A stretch of DNA of 64,000 bases, taken from NCBI RefSeq assembly GCF_004379255.2, contig NC_056033.1:3762172-3826171 (forward strand). The letters run 5' to 3'. The notes under the pieces are model-generated. The model was not told where the DNA came from. It searched no databases and was given only the letters and a program-made list of their open reading frames with translations. Made by a program: the position numbers and the translations under genes. This document shows, piece after piece, positions 11,779 through 23,568 of the stretch (position 1 is its first letter; each line of letters opens with the position of its first letter). The stretch is from Salvia splendens. Lineage: Eukaryota; Streptophyta; Magnoliopsida; Lamiales; Lamiaceae.

Positions 11779-12534
11779 GAGCTGGAGGTACTTCACTGGA
11801 AGCGGCTATACTCTTTGGCTTTAAATGAAGCTGAGAAAAAAGCTATAGATGACCAGATGAAGTATGATGAACTCTTGGCTCGTTTAGTGGAGCTGGAGTC
11901 CAACAATAAGGACTTAGAGTGCATAAAGAAAGATGTGGAGGCCGAGCTGAATATTGTCATCGCTGAGAGGACTGCATATGAAGATTTCATCTGCGGGCGC
12001 GGGGGAATGACTATATCTGAAGTTCAGAATCAAGTTGATGAACTGTGGGAGAAGCTTCAGGTACTCCGGAAGAACAATGTGCTGGAGAGCTCGGCTTGCC
12101 AACAAGTTGTGAAATCATTGCGGCGCTTGGCTTCTCTGTACGACATCATTCTTTCTCGGCGTCCCTCAATCGAGAGATTCCTTAGCCGTTTCCCGCTAAC
12201 AGATGCTCACACTCCAACTCAAACCTCTAATCCACTTACTCAAAATTCTACTCCAAATCAGCAACGGACTCAGGAGCAACCGGAAACGTCAAGACAAGAA
12301 CGCCCTGAAGTTCGTAGAGGAGTTGTGAATATGAGTGAGCAAGATCAGCGAATGCTTCATGAAGAGACTCTTCGCCGCCGAGGTGCTAGAACTTCCCGGA
12401 CTCAGGGAAGAGGCGGTAGGTCGATCAGAGCATCTCGTCCACCTACTTATTCTTCAACTGCTCGGAACGCCCGAACTCAGCATCATGAGGATTTTTCGGA
12501 TAGGTGGCTCAACTTTAGCAATCGTAGACAGTAG
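11779..12534 (+). CDS. Second antisense ORF of element A, coiled-coil protein
   Basis: An open frame starts right after a possible acceptor (ctctaag) and runs 251 codons to a TAG. No good ATG opens it; the first in-frame ATG is at 11857, so it may be the second exon of a gene or a product of alternative splicing. The first half is a predicted coiled coil (LARLVELESNNKDLECIKKD, then ISEVQNQVDELWEKLQVLRK). The second half is low-complexity, with T/P/Q-rich and R/G-rich stretches (RRRGARTSRTQGRGGRSIRA). Element B carries the same ORF at 34328-35119. Function unknown. Confidence 0.5.
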   Translation, partial: ELEVLHWKRLYSLALNEAEKKAIDDQMKYDELLARLVELESNNKDLECIKKDVEAELNIVIAERTAYEDFICGRGGMTISEVQNQVDELWEKLQVLRKNNVLESSACQQVVKSLRRLASLYDIILSRRPSIERFLSRFPLTDAHTPTQTSNPLTQNSTPNQQRTQEQPETSRQERPEVRRGVVNMSEQDQRMLHEETLRRRGARTSRTQGRGGRSIRASRPPTYSSTARNARTQHHEDFSDRWLNFSNRRQ

Positions 12535-13097
12535 AATAGTCCTTTGTAATGGTGTAACGCATTCTCGTAGGGCAGCGGAATTGTATGCCCAACAAGACTT
12601 AGTAAATGAAATTTTTTCATTTCGCTTCTATCACTGCGTATTTACAGTTCAGCGATTTTTTATTTCATTTATTGTACTCGTCCTCGGTCTTATGAAGTAA
12701 ACTCTTCTTTGACCGGACTTAGTTAGTGTCCTTATTTGGCGAGTTTTATCGCTTGGATTGGACTTTCCCTAGTTAACCGGAGTGGTTTTCGGCTTATTGC
12801 AGTTCGTTTCAGACGAATTGCTTGTTTCTTAAGCTGAATTGTGGAATCTTGTATCTTCCTTAGAAGCTTGGACTCACAATTGTCTTTAATACATGATCTA
12901 AAAAAAGGGGATCAGCCTTTAAGGAGCAATATACCTCAGTAACATTTATAAGAGACAAAACGCACATAGAGAGACAAATAAAAAGGACGAAAAAGATTTT
13001 AATCTTTTAAAAAACGACAAGTATAAAGAACAATAAAAATATGAAAGCACATAACCCTAGGACCGAACTAGACACAAGACTGACCGGACCTTGTCTC
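12535..13097. other. Non-coding junction of element A between antisense genes and pol
   Basis: No ORF of note. Contains one copy of a tgaagtaaactcttctttg-type unit (about 12694-12713) that is expanded into a tandem array in element B. Confidence 0.5.
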
Positions 13098-16000
13098 TTA
13101 CAAATAGAACTTCTTGAGGTTGGAAATATGCCATGTTCGGGGTACTTGTTCTCCTGACATGTGAGTTAATTTATAAGACCCTTTTCCCAGGACTTCTGAC
13201 ACCCGATACGGACCTTCCCATGTGGGTTCAAGTTTGCCCAGCTTTTCTGCTCGGCTTACTTCATTGTTTCTCAATATGAGATCTCCCACTTGAAACTGCA
13301 GCTTTTTCACCCTTTGGTTATAATACCGGGTTACTTGCTCCTTGTACTTGGCTTCTTTTATGAAGGCCAATTCTCTTCTTTCTTCGGCAAGATCTAGTTC
13401 GGCTCTCAGTCCGTCGTCATTCAGTTCTGTTGAGAAATTAAGGGTTCGGGGGCTGGGTATGCCGATCTCAACCGGAATTACGGCTTCAGTGCCGTACACT
13501 AGACTGTACGGAGTTTCACCGTTGGAGGTTTTTGGTGTAGTTCGGTAAGACCATAGGACTTGAGGAAGATTTTCTACCCATTGTCCTTTGGCTTGTTCTA
13601 ACCGAGTTTTTAATCCTTTCACCAAAGTACGGTTTGTTACTTCCGTTTGTCCGTTTGCTTGTGGGTGAGAGACTGAAGTGAACCGCTGTTGAATATTCAA
13701 CTCTTGGCACCAATTCTTGAATGTTTTGTCAGTAAACTGAGTCCCATTATCTGAAATGAGGATATGGGGTATGCCAAATCGGCAAACTATGTTCTTCCAG
13801 ACAAAATCTAATGCCTTTGAGCTTGTTATCGTAGCTAATGGTTCAGCCTCCACCCACTTTGTGAAGTAATCCACGGCAACGATCAAGAATTTCATTTGCC
13901 GGGGAGCTTGTGGTAGTGGTCCTACTATGTCTATGCCCCATTGCATAAAAGGCCAAGGGCTTTGCATAGCACATAGATCAGTCTGCGGCGTCCTTGGGAT
14001 ATTTGCATGGATTTGGCATTTCGTACATTTCTTAACTAGCTGTACTGCTTCTTGTACCAAAGTTGGCCAATAATATCCACATCTCAGAACTTTTTTAGCT
14101 AATGCTCTAGCTCCGATGTGGCTACCGCAAGATCCTTCATGAACTTCTCTAAGGATGTAATCCGTCTCTTCTGGTCCTACACATCGCAATAACGGTTGAA
14201 GGTAGGACTTTCTATATAGGACTCCTTCATGAAGTTCATACCGACATGCTCGGCATGTGATTTTCCTTGCTTCTCTCTTATCCTCGGGCAGTTGTCCTTG
14301 ATCTAGATACTTTAATATTGGCGTCATCCAGTTTGGTGAACTGGTTACTGAGTGTACTTCAGCTTCATCAATGCTTCTATGCGGTAATTCCTCCACCTTT
14401 GAGCTCGGATATGAGGCCAACTTACTTAAAGTATCTGCTCGGCTATTTCCCGCTCTGGGAATGCGGATTATCCGAAAATAAGAGAAATTTCGGCTAATAC
14501 TTTGCGCTTTGTCCAAGTATTTTTTCATCCTTTCACCACGGGCTTCACTTGTACCCAGCATGTGATTCACTATGACTTGTGAATCACAATGAATTTTGAG
14601 AGATTTGACAAGTAGACGTTGCGCTAACTGAAGTCCGGCAAGAAGGGCTTCGTATTCGGCTTCGTTATTAGTGGTTGGGAATAAGAACCGAAGTGAATAA
14701 GTTACTTCGTGTCCGTCGGGAGCGATAAGTAGAATACCAGCTCCACTTCCTGTCTTATTCGAAGCTCCATCTACGAATCCAATCCAACAGTCCGGCGGCT
14801 CTACTTCGGGTTTCTGGGGCTGTGTTAGTTCATCATTGGTAGGATTTTTCTGTTCGGCAATAATAGGGATTGCCTGATCGAACTTTGCCTCTACAAGAAA
14901 ATCTGCCAAGGCTTGTCCCTTGATGGCTTTCCGAGGTAGATATTCTATTGAATGTTCTCCCAACTCTATGGCCCACTTGGCAATTCTGCCTGATGCTTCT
15001 GGCTTAGTCAAAACTTGCCGAAGTGGAAGATCGGTTAAGACGCATACTTTGTGAGCATAGAAATATGGCCGCAGTCTCCTTGCTGCATTTACTAATGCCA
15101 GAGCAATTTTTTCCAGAGGTTGATACCTTGTTTCGGGACCTCTTAATGCTCGGCTTGTAAAGTAGATAGGACGCTGTTTTAGGCCTTCTTCTCGTACAAG
15201 CACCGCGCTAATGGTTTGATCTGATGCTGCTAAATATAAGAATATCACTTCGGCATCTGTTGGAGCAGAGAGAGTAGGAAGTTCGGTTAAATAACTTTTG
15301 AGTTCGTCAAAAGCCTTTTTCTGTTCGGCTCCCCACTCAAACTTTGGTGCCTTCTTCAAAACATTGAAGAACGGCATTTGCTTTTCGGCTGCTTGGGAAA
15401 GGAATCTATTCAGTGCGGCTAGACATCCAGTTAGCCTTTGCACATCATGTATGGACTTCGGCATTGCCATGTTCTGAACAACTTGAACCTTTAGGGGATT
15501 TGCCTTGAGTCCTTCCTTTGAAACCCAACAACCCAGAAATTTTCCCGAATCTACCAAAAAGGTACATTTTTGGGGATTGAGTTTGAGGTTGGCTTTTTTG
15601 AGCACGTCGAGAGTGGATTTGAGATTGTTTTCGTACTCCGAAGTGCTTCTGCTTTTAACAACTATGTCGTCAACATATACTTCAACCTCTTTTCCGATCA
15701 GGTGCCGAAATAGCTTATCTACCATCCTTTGATATGTGGCTCCGGCATTCTTTAAACCAAATGGCATCTTTTTATAAGCAAAAATACCGAAGTCAGTAAT
15801 GAAAGCCGTTTTGAAGCATCATTCTCATCCATTAAAACTTGGTGGTATCCTTTATACAAATCAAGAAAACAGAAAATTTCGAAGCCTATCAGAGCTTCTA
15901 CTTTTTTATCTATGTTGGGAAGGGGGTAGCAATCTTTAGGACAGTGCTTATTTAGATCCGTAAAATCTATGCACATCCGCCATCCTCCTTCTTTTTTCTT

Positions 16001-16393
16001 GATCATCACAGGATTGGCCACCCAAGAAGGATATTTTACTTCAAATAATACATCCGCTTTCAGTAATTGGCGGACTTCGTCATGGATGACTTGATTTCTT
16101 TCTGCCGCAAAGAGTCTTTGCTTCTGTTTTATAGGCCGGACTGAAGGATCAATATTTAACCGATGTGTAATTACCTCGGGAGACACTCCAGTCATGTCCA
16201 ACGGAGACCACGCAAAGACATCTTTGTACTCTTTGAGGAGCTGGATGGTCTTTTCCCGGAGTAGAGGTGTTCCCGCGAAACCGATCTTGACCGTTCTGGA
16301 TGGATCATCTTCGTATAACTGAACTTTCATCGAGTTCGGCTCCGGTGTGACTTCGTTCATTTCGCCTGCCTCTGACTCCGGCTGCTGTGATTG
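13098..16393 (-). pseudogene. pol: pol of element A: RT, RNase H, second RNase H, integrase; one frameshift
   Basis: Encodes the enzymes that copy and insert the element. In order: reverse transcriptase with the YVDD active site; a first RNase H (LYLAASDQTISAVLVREEG onward); a second, archaeal-type RNase H (WIGFVDGASNKTGSGAGILL, with later CDSQ and NSRADTLSKLA), the Tat-lineage mark; and integrase with an HHCC finger (C-x2-C at KKCTKCQ) and D-D-E residues in GIDIVG, ISDNGTQF and GQTEVTNR. The frame is continuous from the gag stop (UAG at 16394-16396) to about 15812. There a run of four A's (minus strand) has lost one base relative to the expected reading, shifting the frame before the RT region that continues from 15767. 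Everything downstream to the stop at 13098 is open. Confidence 0.88.
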
Positions 16394-18472
16394 CTATGCT
16401 TGATGGTGCCGATCTGATTGTTCGGCACTTTTAAGCGCAATCTGCAAACATTCTTTTGCTCTCTTTTGATCACCTCGGATGACTGCTATCCCTCCTTTAG
16501 TGGGGATCTTGATTGTGAGGTGATAAGTAGAGCAAATGGCCCGAACTGTGTTGAGCCAGTCTCTTCCCAGTATAACGTTATACGGGGATCGAGCTTTTAC
16601 CACAAAAAACTCGATCACCGTACTGGAGCTAGTAGGCGCTCTTCCTACCGTAATCGGAAGGCTGATAATACCTTCAGGGCGGGTGTCCTCCTGGGCGAAA
16701 CTTTTCAGAGGAAGTGGGGCCGGACTGAGCCGAGCTGGATCCACTTCCAGTTTATCAAAACATTCTTTAAAAAGAATGCTAACCGACGCTCCTGTATCCA
16801 CAAACACTCTGTGGATCAGTTTGTTTGCCACTCCAGCTTGAATGACAATAGCGTCTTGATGAGGAGAAATGGCCGGGACGGGATCTGCATCTGAAAATGT
16901 AATTACTTCCTCCTTCTTCAGCCTTTTATGTGTTGGCTCCTCTCGATTGAAGCCTCTGCGCTCTGATTTTAGAGACGATTTAGTCTTCCCGGCTGGGAGA
17001 GCGTCAATAGTCTGGATTACTCCATCATATTGCGGCTCGTCATCGTCTTCGGGATCCTGTTGCCTTTTAGGATCCTGAGGAGCGCAGTTCGCACTTCTCT
17101 GTTTCTTATTCTTTTTCGGCGGCTTGCTTTGGTATTTTTTTAACGTCCCTGCTTTCACAAGAACATCAATATCTGCTGCCAAATTTCGGCACTCCTCGGT
17201 ATCGTGACCGTGGTCTTGATGGAAGGAGCAATATTTATCCTGACTTCGGCGCGTGGCCGATTTCGTCATCGGCTTTGGTTTTTCGAACATATCAGAATGC
17301 AGTTCGAAAATTTCCGCTCTCGACTTGTTCAATGGTACGAACTGAGCGGGTGGTTTCTCAGGATTGAGACGTGGTCCCAATCTGTCTTGTACCGGTGCCC
17401 TTTGAATTCTTTCAAAAGGAGTTCGGCGAGGATGTCCCTGATCGCTATGATCGGGCTTCCTCTTGTCTCCTCTGGAAGAGCTGTCTAAAGACCGTTTTCG
17501 ACGGTCTGCCTCATCAGCACGAGAAAACTGGTCCGCAATGTCCCACATCTCTTGAGCTGTTTGCGGACTGCATTCAACGAGCTTTCTGTAGAGAGCTCCT
17601 GGCAGAATTCCATTTTGGAATGCCGAAATGACAAGTAGATCATTGAGATCATCTACTTGTAGGCATTCCTTGTGGAATCTTGTCATGAAGTCGCTAATCT
17701 TTTCATCGCGACCTTGACGTATAGAAAGCAGCTGAGCCGAAGTGATTCGGGTTTCAGCTTTCTGGAAGAACCTCCTATGAAAAGCATCCATTAGATCTCT
17801 GTAAGATCTAATGCTGCCTTGAGGGAGGCTATCAAACCACCTTCTTGCGTTCCCGATGAGCAGCTCGGGAAACAGCTTACACATATGAACCTCATTGAGA
17901 CCTTGGTTCGCCATATTATACTGATAGCGTCCCAGGAAATCATGAGGATCCACTAACCCGTCATAAGTCACTGACGGAGTTCGGTAATTCTGTGGCAACG
18001 GAGTTCTGGTGATATCATCCGAAAATGGAGTCTTCAGCGCTCCATACATAGCGAATCCGACATCTCTACGGTATGGTGGAGATGGAGTTCTCCTGTGATT
18101 TCGGTAACAAGGAGGAGAAGGAACATATCGGTGGTGAGGATTCTTTCTCCTGGAAGATACGACACTACTGCGGTAGTGACTTTCATGTCTGGAGGGGGAG
18201 GGAGAATCCGCCGTTTTCTTCTCCGGCTTCTGGCTCTTTTGCAGGAATGTTAAGAACTCATCCTGCTTCTCAGCCAAGAACAACTTGACAGCCTCATTCA
18301 AATCGAGCTGCTGGGGAGGCTCGGTGCGATGACTTTTTGAGTGGTTTGTTCTTTCACCGTGAGAACTGGAGGCAGATTTCTCCCGAGGCTGTTTTCCAGA
18401 CCTACGGGCTGGACTAGCTTCCTCACGTTCATCACGGACGGAAGTATGGGTATTATGTGATCTGGTACGCAT
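16394..18472 (-). CDS. gag: gag-protease of element A
   Basis: A 692-residue polyprotein. The start was chosen to match the homologous MHTKSHNT start in element B; an in-frame ATG lies 7 codons further upstream. The N-terminus is basic and S/R-rich. The retrotransposon gag domain includes MCKLFPELLIGNARRWFDSL and FHRRFFQKAE. A zinc-knuckle-like C/H cluster follows (KYCSFHQDHGHDTEEC). The C-terminal aspartic protease has the catalytic motif FVDTGASVSIL. The ORF ends at UAG followed by CAA-UCA, and pol continues in the same frame, suggesting that Gag-Pol is made by stop-codon readthrough. Confidence 0.9.
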   Translation of the reverse strand: MRTRSHNTHTSVRDEREEASPARRSGKQPREKSASSSHGERTNHSKSHRTEPPQQLDLNEAVKLFLAEKQDEFLTFLQKSQKPEKKTADSPSPSRHESHYRSSVVSSRRKNPHHRYVPSPPCYRNHRRTPSPPYRRDVGFAMYGALKTPFSDDITRTPLPQNYRTPSVTYDGLVDPHDFLGRYQYNMANQGLNEVHMCKLFPELLIGNARRWFDSLPQGSIRSYRDLMDAFHRRFFQKAETRITSAQLLSIRQGRDEKISDFMTRFHKECLQVDDLNDLLVISAFQNGILPGALYRKLVECSPQTAQEMWDIADQFSRADEADRRKRSLDSSSRGDKRKPDHSDQGHPRRTPFERIQRAPVQDRLGPRLNPEKPPAQFVPLNKSRAEIFELHSDMFEKPKPMTKSATRRSQDKYCSFHQDHGHDTEECRNLAADIDVLVKAGTLKKYQSKPPKKNKKQRSANCAPQDPKRQQDPEDDDEPQYDGVIQTIDALPAGKTKSSLKSERRGFNREEPTHKRLKKEEVITFSDADPVPAISPHQDAIVIQAGVANKLIHRVFVDTGASVSILFKECFDKLEVDPARLSPAPLPLKSFAQEDTRPEGIISLPITVGRAPTSSSTVIEFFVVKARSPYNVILGRDWLNTVRAICSTYHLTIKIPTKGGIAVIRGDQKRAKECLQIALKSAEQSDRHHQA

Positions 18473-18527
18473 TTTTTGGTGGAAGAGGATCAAAAACTCG
18501 CTTTTATCACAGTTTTGGTTTTCTGTG

Positions 18528-18545
18528 TTCCCACAGACGGCGCCA
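18528..18545 (-). other. Primer-binding site of element A
   Basis: TGGCGCCGTCTGTGGGAA, read on the minus strand one base past the 5' LTR, is the expected tRNA primer site. The same sequence follows the 5' LTR of element B at 31755. Confidence 0.8.
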
Positions 18546-18546
18546 G

Positions 18547-19115
18547 TGATGATTTAGCGAATTTTTGATGGGAATAAATGCAAGTAATAAATGAAGATCA
18601 CAACACTGAAAATTACGTGGTTCGATTTACTGAGGTAAATCTACGTCCACGGGAAGAATAGAGGGCAAATTTGTATTGCTTGATCTAGCTTACAGATTAC
18701 AATACTGATTTGCTATATGAGATTCAGGATCTAGAGAACTTAACCCTGGTCTATCTGATCTAAGTTCTATTTATACATTCGAACTAAGATCGTGGTTTGC
18801 AGCCCTGGTAGGGGGGTTGATAACTGCTTAATACCACTAAATAGATCGTGGGTGTAATGGAGGTCGTGGAGATCCTGCATGGGTCCACTATCTCCTTGTT
18901 CGGTCGAATACTGAGACCGAACTGCTGAACTTTGCCGATCAGCTTTTGCCGATCTGAGAGTTGAGCTCGATTGGTCGGCTTTTACCGAGCTATAGGCTGT
19001 GACCGAACTCTTTGGTTGTGCCGAACTGATACTCTTTCTTGGGTTTTGGGCTGATGGGCCGTCACTGCTATTGGGCTCGCAATTATTGTTTAGTTGTTTA
19101 GTTCGTATCCCATCA
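18547..19115 (-). repeat. 5' LTR of element A
   Basis: Near-identical to 8748-9316. Expected to hold the promoter driving gag-pol on the minus strand. Followed on its outer side by the target duplication tgtga. Confidence 0.92.
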
Positions 19116-20219
19116 TGTGACATGATTTAATAATTAAATGTGGACTATAACAGTTGCATGGTTCTTGTAAATTGACTAAATTCTCATCATTTTAGATTTA
19201 CAAGGCAGATATGATTTTAATTCTCGATATTTGCATACTTAGTCGTGTCGTTTGAAACTTCTTGATGTTATTATGAGACCGAACTCTTGTGGCATTGACA
19301 GATGATTTGTTGGGATATATGCTTCTATATGATTTTGGATAGGACAGTTATTTTTTAATATGCATTTTTTTCATTATTTTTTATTATTATTTTATTTTTG
19401 TTATAAACTGTTACTCCATTATTCTAAACAATCTACTCTAGTTTGCCAATTTTTGGCTTTGAACACTTCTTTTGCATAAAAAAACATCGACACAATTGAT
19501 CTACTAACATAGTATATATAGTTTTATTTGTAGTTCTTTTATATGTATGGATTCTTGTAATTTTGATTTATAGATCTGTCATTTTCTTATAGTATATGTT
19601 AAAATTAGGTATATTCATTTTATATACCTAACGCAATTTAGGAAAACATAAAACACAAGACAAGACGATGAACCAAATATAAAATAAATATATATTCACA
19701 TAAACTAAAATAAGCTTATAATGATAAAAGAAGCTAGTAATAAATATATATTCATAAATTGATGCAAATTGAATAATTTATAAATTTGATTGAGGTATAT
19801 ATATAGGATTTCTTTTGCTCTATACATGGGTGTACATTAGAGAAATATCAGAAATATATTTACAATCTAAAGATAAATTGAGATATATATATTTGATGTT
19901 AATTAATCGCATTGAGTTTCATCATGATTATTTAGTTAATTCAATTTGAGTTTTTCGAACTATATAATTATATAGTACATTCAATAATTTCAACTAATTT
20001 CTATGAAGCTTCATTGGAGAATGTTACTTAATTAAATGTTGATCACGTGGAGCTTGAAATGGACAAGATTAAATATTGAATCTGGGTATCTATCGACAGA
20101 TATTGCCAGAAAAATATTAAATATGCATTATGAGTCATGCACGCACTTCTAGACTGGTTTATAGTAATATAGTATATAGTACTATAAAATAAGTGACCTT
20201 ATTTATTTATTAACCTAAA

Positions 20220-20250
20220 CACACACACACACACACACACAGAGAGAGAT
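20220..20250. repeat. (AC)n microsatellite with GA extension
   Basis: Eleven AC units followed by agagagaga. Confidence 0.9.
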
Positions 20251-20280
20251 TGTAAACGTGAAGCTGAAAAGGAAAAATCC
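20251..20280 (+). promoter_or_regulatory. Orphan AACGTG conserved block
   Basis: tgtaaacgtgaagctgaaaa followed by ggaaaaatcc, closely matching 25697-25725. About 70 bases further on is ctttccaggaaatt, which also has a counterpart at about 25790. No ERF gene sits downstream on the minus strand before element A. Confidence 0.45.
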
Positions 20281-21531
20281 TAGAAACTTTTAATTTCAGA
20301 AATACCTGAAAGTTGATCTCTTCGCTCACAATATTCACTTTCCAGGAAATTTGGGCTAATTAAGTTGTTTAGGTTTAAGTTAGTTAACCCTAATAAATTA
20401 ATATTGGTTGAACTTTTTCATACCTACATTATTAAGTCATGAAGATGCTTAGTTACTTTAACAAAAAAGTCCGATGATATTATAAATAGTTGTATACGAA
20501 TACAAAGATAACAAATTTAGAACACCTCATTTACATTTAATTTAAAATTATAATCCAATTTACTACTATTATAAAAAAAATGTAAGTTCTTATAAATTAT
20601 AGAAACACTATTTACATTCTTACCTATTCTATTTCCTATGCATTGTTTGGTAATGCAATACATATTTTTTTTGTTTATAAACTTTGATATATATAGGAGT
20701 ATAAAATAAGCACTAGTTTCTATATTTCTAAAAATCTGTCAAATCATGATAAGAGCATATGTATTTCTATTGCCATTGATGTAAGAAAGAGCAACATCTA
20801 TGATCTATATATTGATGCATGGAACCTATTATACTCTCTATGAAGCATTATTTCTAGATTGATATATATATGACTAGGCCACCGAGTATAGTTCATTTTT
20901 CCGTGAAGCTCTTCGAAATAGGGAGGGAAGCACTGACTCTTGGCTCTCCAACGTAGAAGAAATTAAACTTCTGCCAATAATCAAACTTAGATCGAACATT
21001 TCGCTAATTTCATATTCAGTGTAGAGAGTACAAAAACATTATATTAATTTATACTTATATTATTAAACATAAATATAAAAATAAATAATTAAAAGTGAGA
21101 AATTTAGATAAAACTAAAAGTGAACAATGGAAGTATGACAGTGGATGGACTTATTAATTTATTATTATCATTTCTGGCTGTTTGACTTTGTATTTACAAA
21201 GTTTATTGAGAAATTTTAAAGTTTTGAGATAAATTTAAAGCAGTTGCGATTAATCTTGTTCTATTTATAGAGAGAACTCAATTAAACTCCACCTTTAGAA
21301 TTGTTGACTCAATGGTGCAATTGTCATGCTTCAATCTCGGAGGGTTGAAATTTACTTACTTCGTTACTCATCTATTGTCAACGACGATCGCCACATTATC
21401 TCAAATGACTTTTTAATGTGTCTGATCCCACAAGTTTCATACTTATTATAGATCCATCATTATATACAAGTATTTCGCTATTAATATACTATCACGTTTG
21501 TTTTTTAAAGTTTTTTTTATATACTCACTTC

Positions 21532-21736
21532 GTCCCATAAAAATAAGGACATTTATTTATTTTGAGATGTCCCATAAAACTATCACCTTCAATGTTTAGT
21601 AACTTCAGGCAACATTCTCTCCTAACATTACTAAGTAAGTATTAATTACTTTTCCTTTCTATCTCCATTACTTATCAACTGTGCATTAATTCTCGTCTAC
21701 TTCAATTGTTCATATTTTTATTGGACGGATGGAGAA
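21532..21736 (+). mobile_element. Stowaway-like MITE
   Basis: Terminal inverted repeats tactcacttcgtcccataaa and, at the right, tttattggacggatggag, adjacent to TA-rich target sites. Non-coding. Confidence 0.6.
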
Positions 21737-22725
21737 ATAAATATACCATTACTGTGTTTGCTAACCAGAAGCACTTACATTACATATTTACATGGTTGTT
21801 GGGACGATACAATTGATCCATTTATTTATCATTTCTTTAAACAATGCTTTATGTTTTATATAGTGCAGTACAGGCGTATCTGGGGTATGATCATCTTTTA
21901 CTCTTTAATGCAATTATGAATAAAAAACTATAAATCTTTATCATAATAACTGGCTTTATTTTTACTTCTAACCCTAATTTCCTAACCAAGCTAGCTAGAT
22001 ATGAGATCCAAAGACTTATTTATGAAATTTGCTGACAAAATAAAATAAAATTGTAAACATTACTGGAAAATATTATAAAATAATAATTTCAAAATTAATA
22101 TTGTAAAACTATCTAAATTGTTGAATTCAAGATAATCTAGATTTCAAATTGTGAAACATAGAAAAACTGACGTCACATAATATTTAATCCAGGGTAGGTA
22201 TCTTTCACGGATATATATAGAACTTTGGGTGTCACTCTCAAATAAAAGACGAGAAATTGCTAAATCCGCCGATTATTTAACGGTCTACTTTTGCAACAAT
22301 AATTTTATAATTACCATGGGGCATGCAAAATTGGATTTTTTATATTATGTTATAGTAATAGAAAATGTCTTCTGAATTCTGATCTAGTAAGAGTGGGTGC
22401 ATAAATTTTAAAATTATATATTCAACTATTTTTGTTTTCCTGAAACAATACTAATTTATTGTTAATCGCGTTAGGTTTCATTTATTGGTTTGTTTTTTGT
22501 CCTATTTGTTTAATTATTTAAACTTGATCATTAAATTTGAGTTTGGATCCATCTTACGCAGGACAAAATAGCGATTATTTTGTGCAATGTGGGTCACGAA
22601 CTTCTAGTATACATGTTAATACAGAATAAAAAAAAGTTTAGTCTTAATAATTGGAATTATAATTTGTATAGTACTTGTTTGTCAATTATAAAGTAGAGTA
22701 TAGCATACACAAATAACTCTACAGG

Positions 22726-22758
22726 CTGTAAACGTGACATTGAAAAGGTGAAAAATCT
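22726..22758 (+). promoter_or_regulatory. Orphan AACGTG conserved block
   Basis: ctgtaaacgtgacattgaaa followed by aggtgaaaaatc, aligning with the 20251 and 25697 copies. Confidence 0.45.
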
Positions 22759-23568
22759 ATGAGGATCTTCGCAAATATATGGTTCCTATCTTTTATTTCA
22801 AGGGAGTTGTGCCTAGCTAGTTGATTTTGGTTTAAGATAAATACAGTAGTACTATGATTTATTTTATTGGACAAATATTTCTTTTTTCTTTTTTGATGAA
22901 ATGCTTCAATGCTATGTTTACCAAATATTTTCATTAATATGCAAATAACTAGGAAAAATCTTATATAATTAAGTTGGATTTTAAGGGAAAAATATTTTTT
23001 TTATGTTTATATATTAATTACATAACTAAATAGTAACGCATAGCGAAATAATCAAAATATTAATGTCATTTTTATACAATACGGGAGGTTATTTATAGAT
23101 TGTTTGGTTTATATGAGTTGGTTATCAAATGCTTAAGATCATACTATAAACTAAAATGATCATAAAATGGCCTTACTCGTTTTATTACCCCTTATAAACT
23201 AAAATAATTTAAAAATGACATTTATGCTGTTTGACCTACAATTTATTTGGTTATGCATTAGGATCATGACCATGTCCATTACCTGAAGTTTATACTACAA
23301 TTAATTAACTTATTCATACGTTGCTTATATAGCGTACGATGATTATAAAAAATTCTTCCCAACATTTAGCTATTTTAGATAAGAAAAATGCTTTTGTGCA
23401 ACCTCCAAAAGATTAATTTGCAGATGTTTTTGGTGACGAAAAGTGTAAAACCAATCCATATGATATTATAGATTGGTTCAAAAAGGAATCATTTCGATTT
23501 TCAAACATTTGTCTGAGCTAATACTTACAACAAGCATTTTCTAAAACTATTTTAAAAAAAGGCCCAAA

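Larger units (their letters stand above)
8748..19115 (-). mobile_element. Ty3/gypsy LTR retrotransposon, Tat lineage (element A)
   Basis: A complete 10,368-base element in minus orientation with 569-base LTRs at 8748-9316 and 18547-19115, flanked by the 5-base duplication tgtga (8743-8747 and 19116-19120). The primer-binding site TGGCGCCGTCTGTGGGAA abuts the 5' LTR on the minus strand near 18528-18545. A G-rich polypurine tract (cggggggg) abuts the 3' LTR near 9317-9330. Sense genes are gag-protease and RT-RNaseH-integrase. Between pol and the 3' LTR lie genes on the opposite strand. An extra RNase H domain and antisense ORFs are hallmarks of the Tat lineage (Retand/Grande/Ogre relatives). 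I saw a single difference between the LTRs, so insertion is recent. Confidence 0.93.
19121..23568. other. AT-rich intergenic stretch between element A and ERF copy 2
   Basis: No gene supported. It holds a (CA)n microsatellite at 20220-20240, two orphan copies of the AACGTG block (20251, 22726) and a MITE at 21532-21736. The orphan blocks may mark lost ERF copies. Confidence 0.5.

Noticed and set aside
12335..12700. 121-codon ORF overlapping the second antisense ORF of element A
   Set aside because: Different frame, no counterpart of the same quality in element B.
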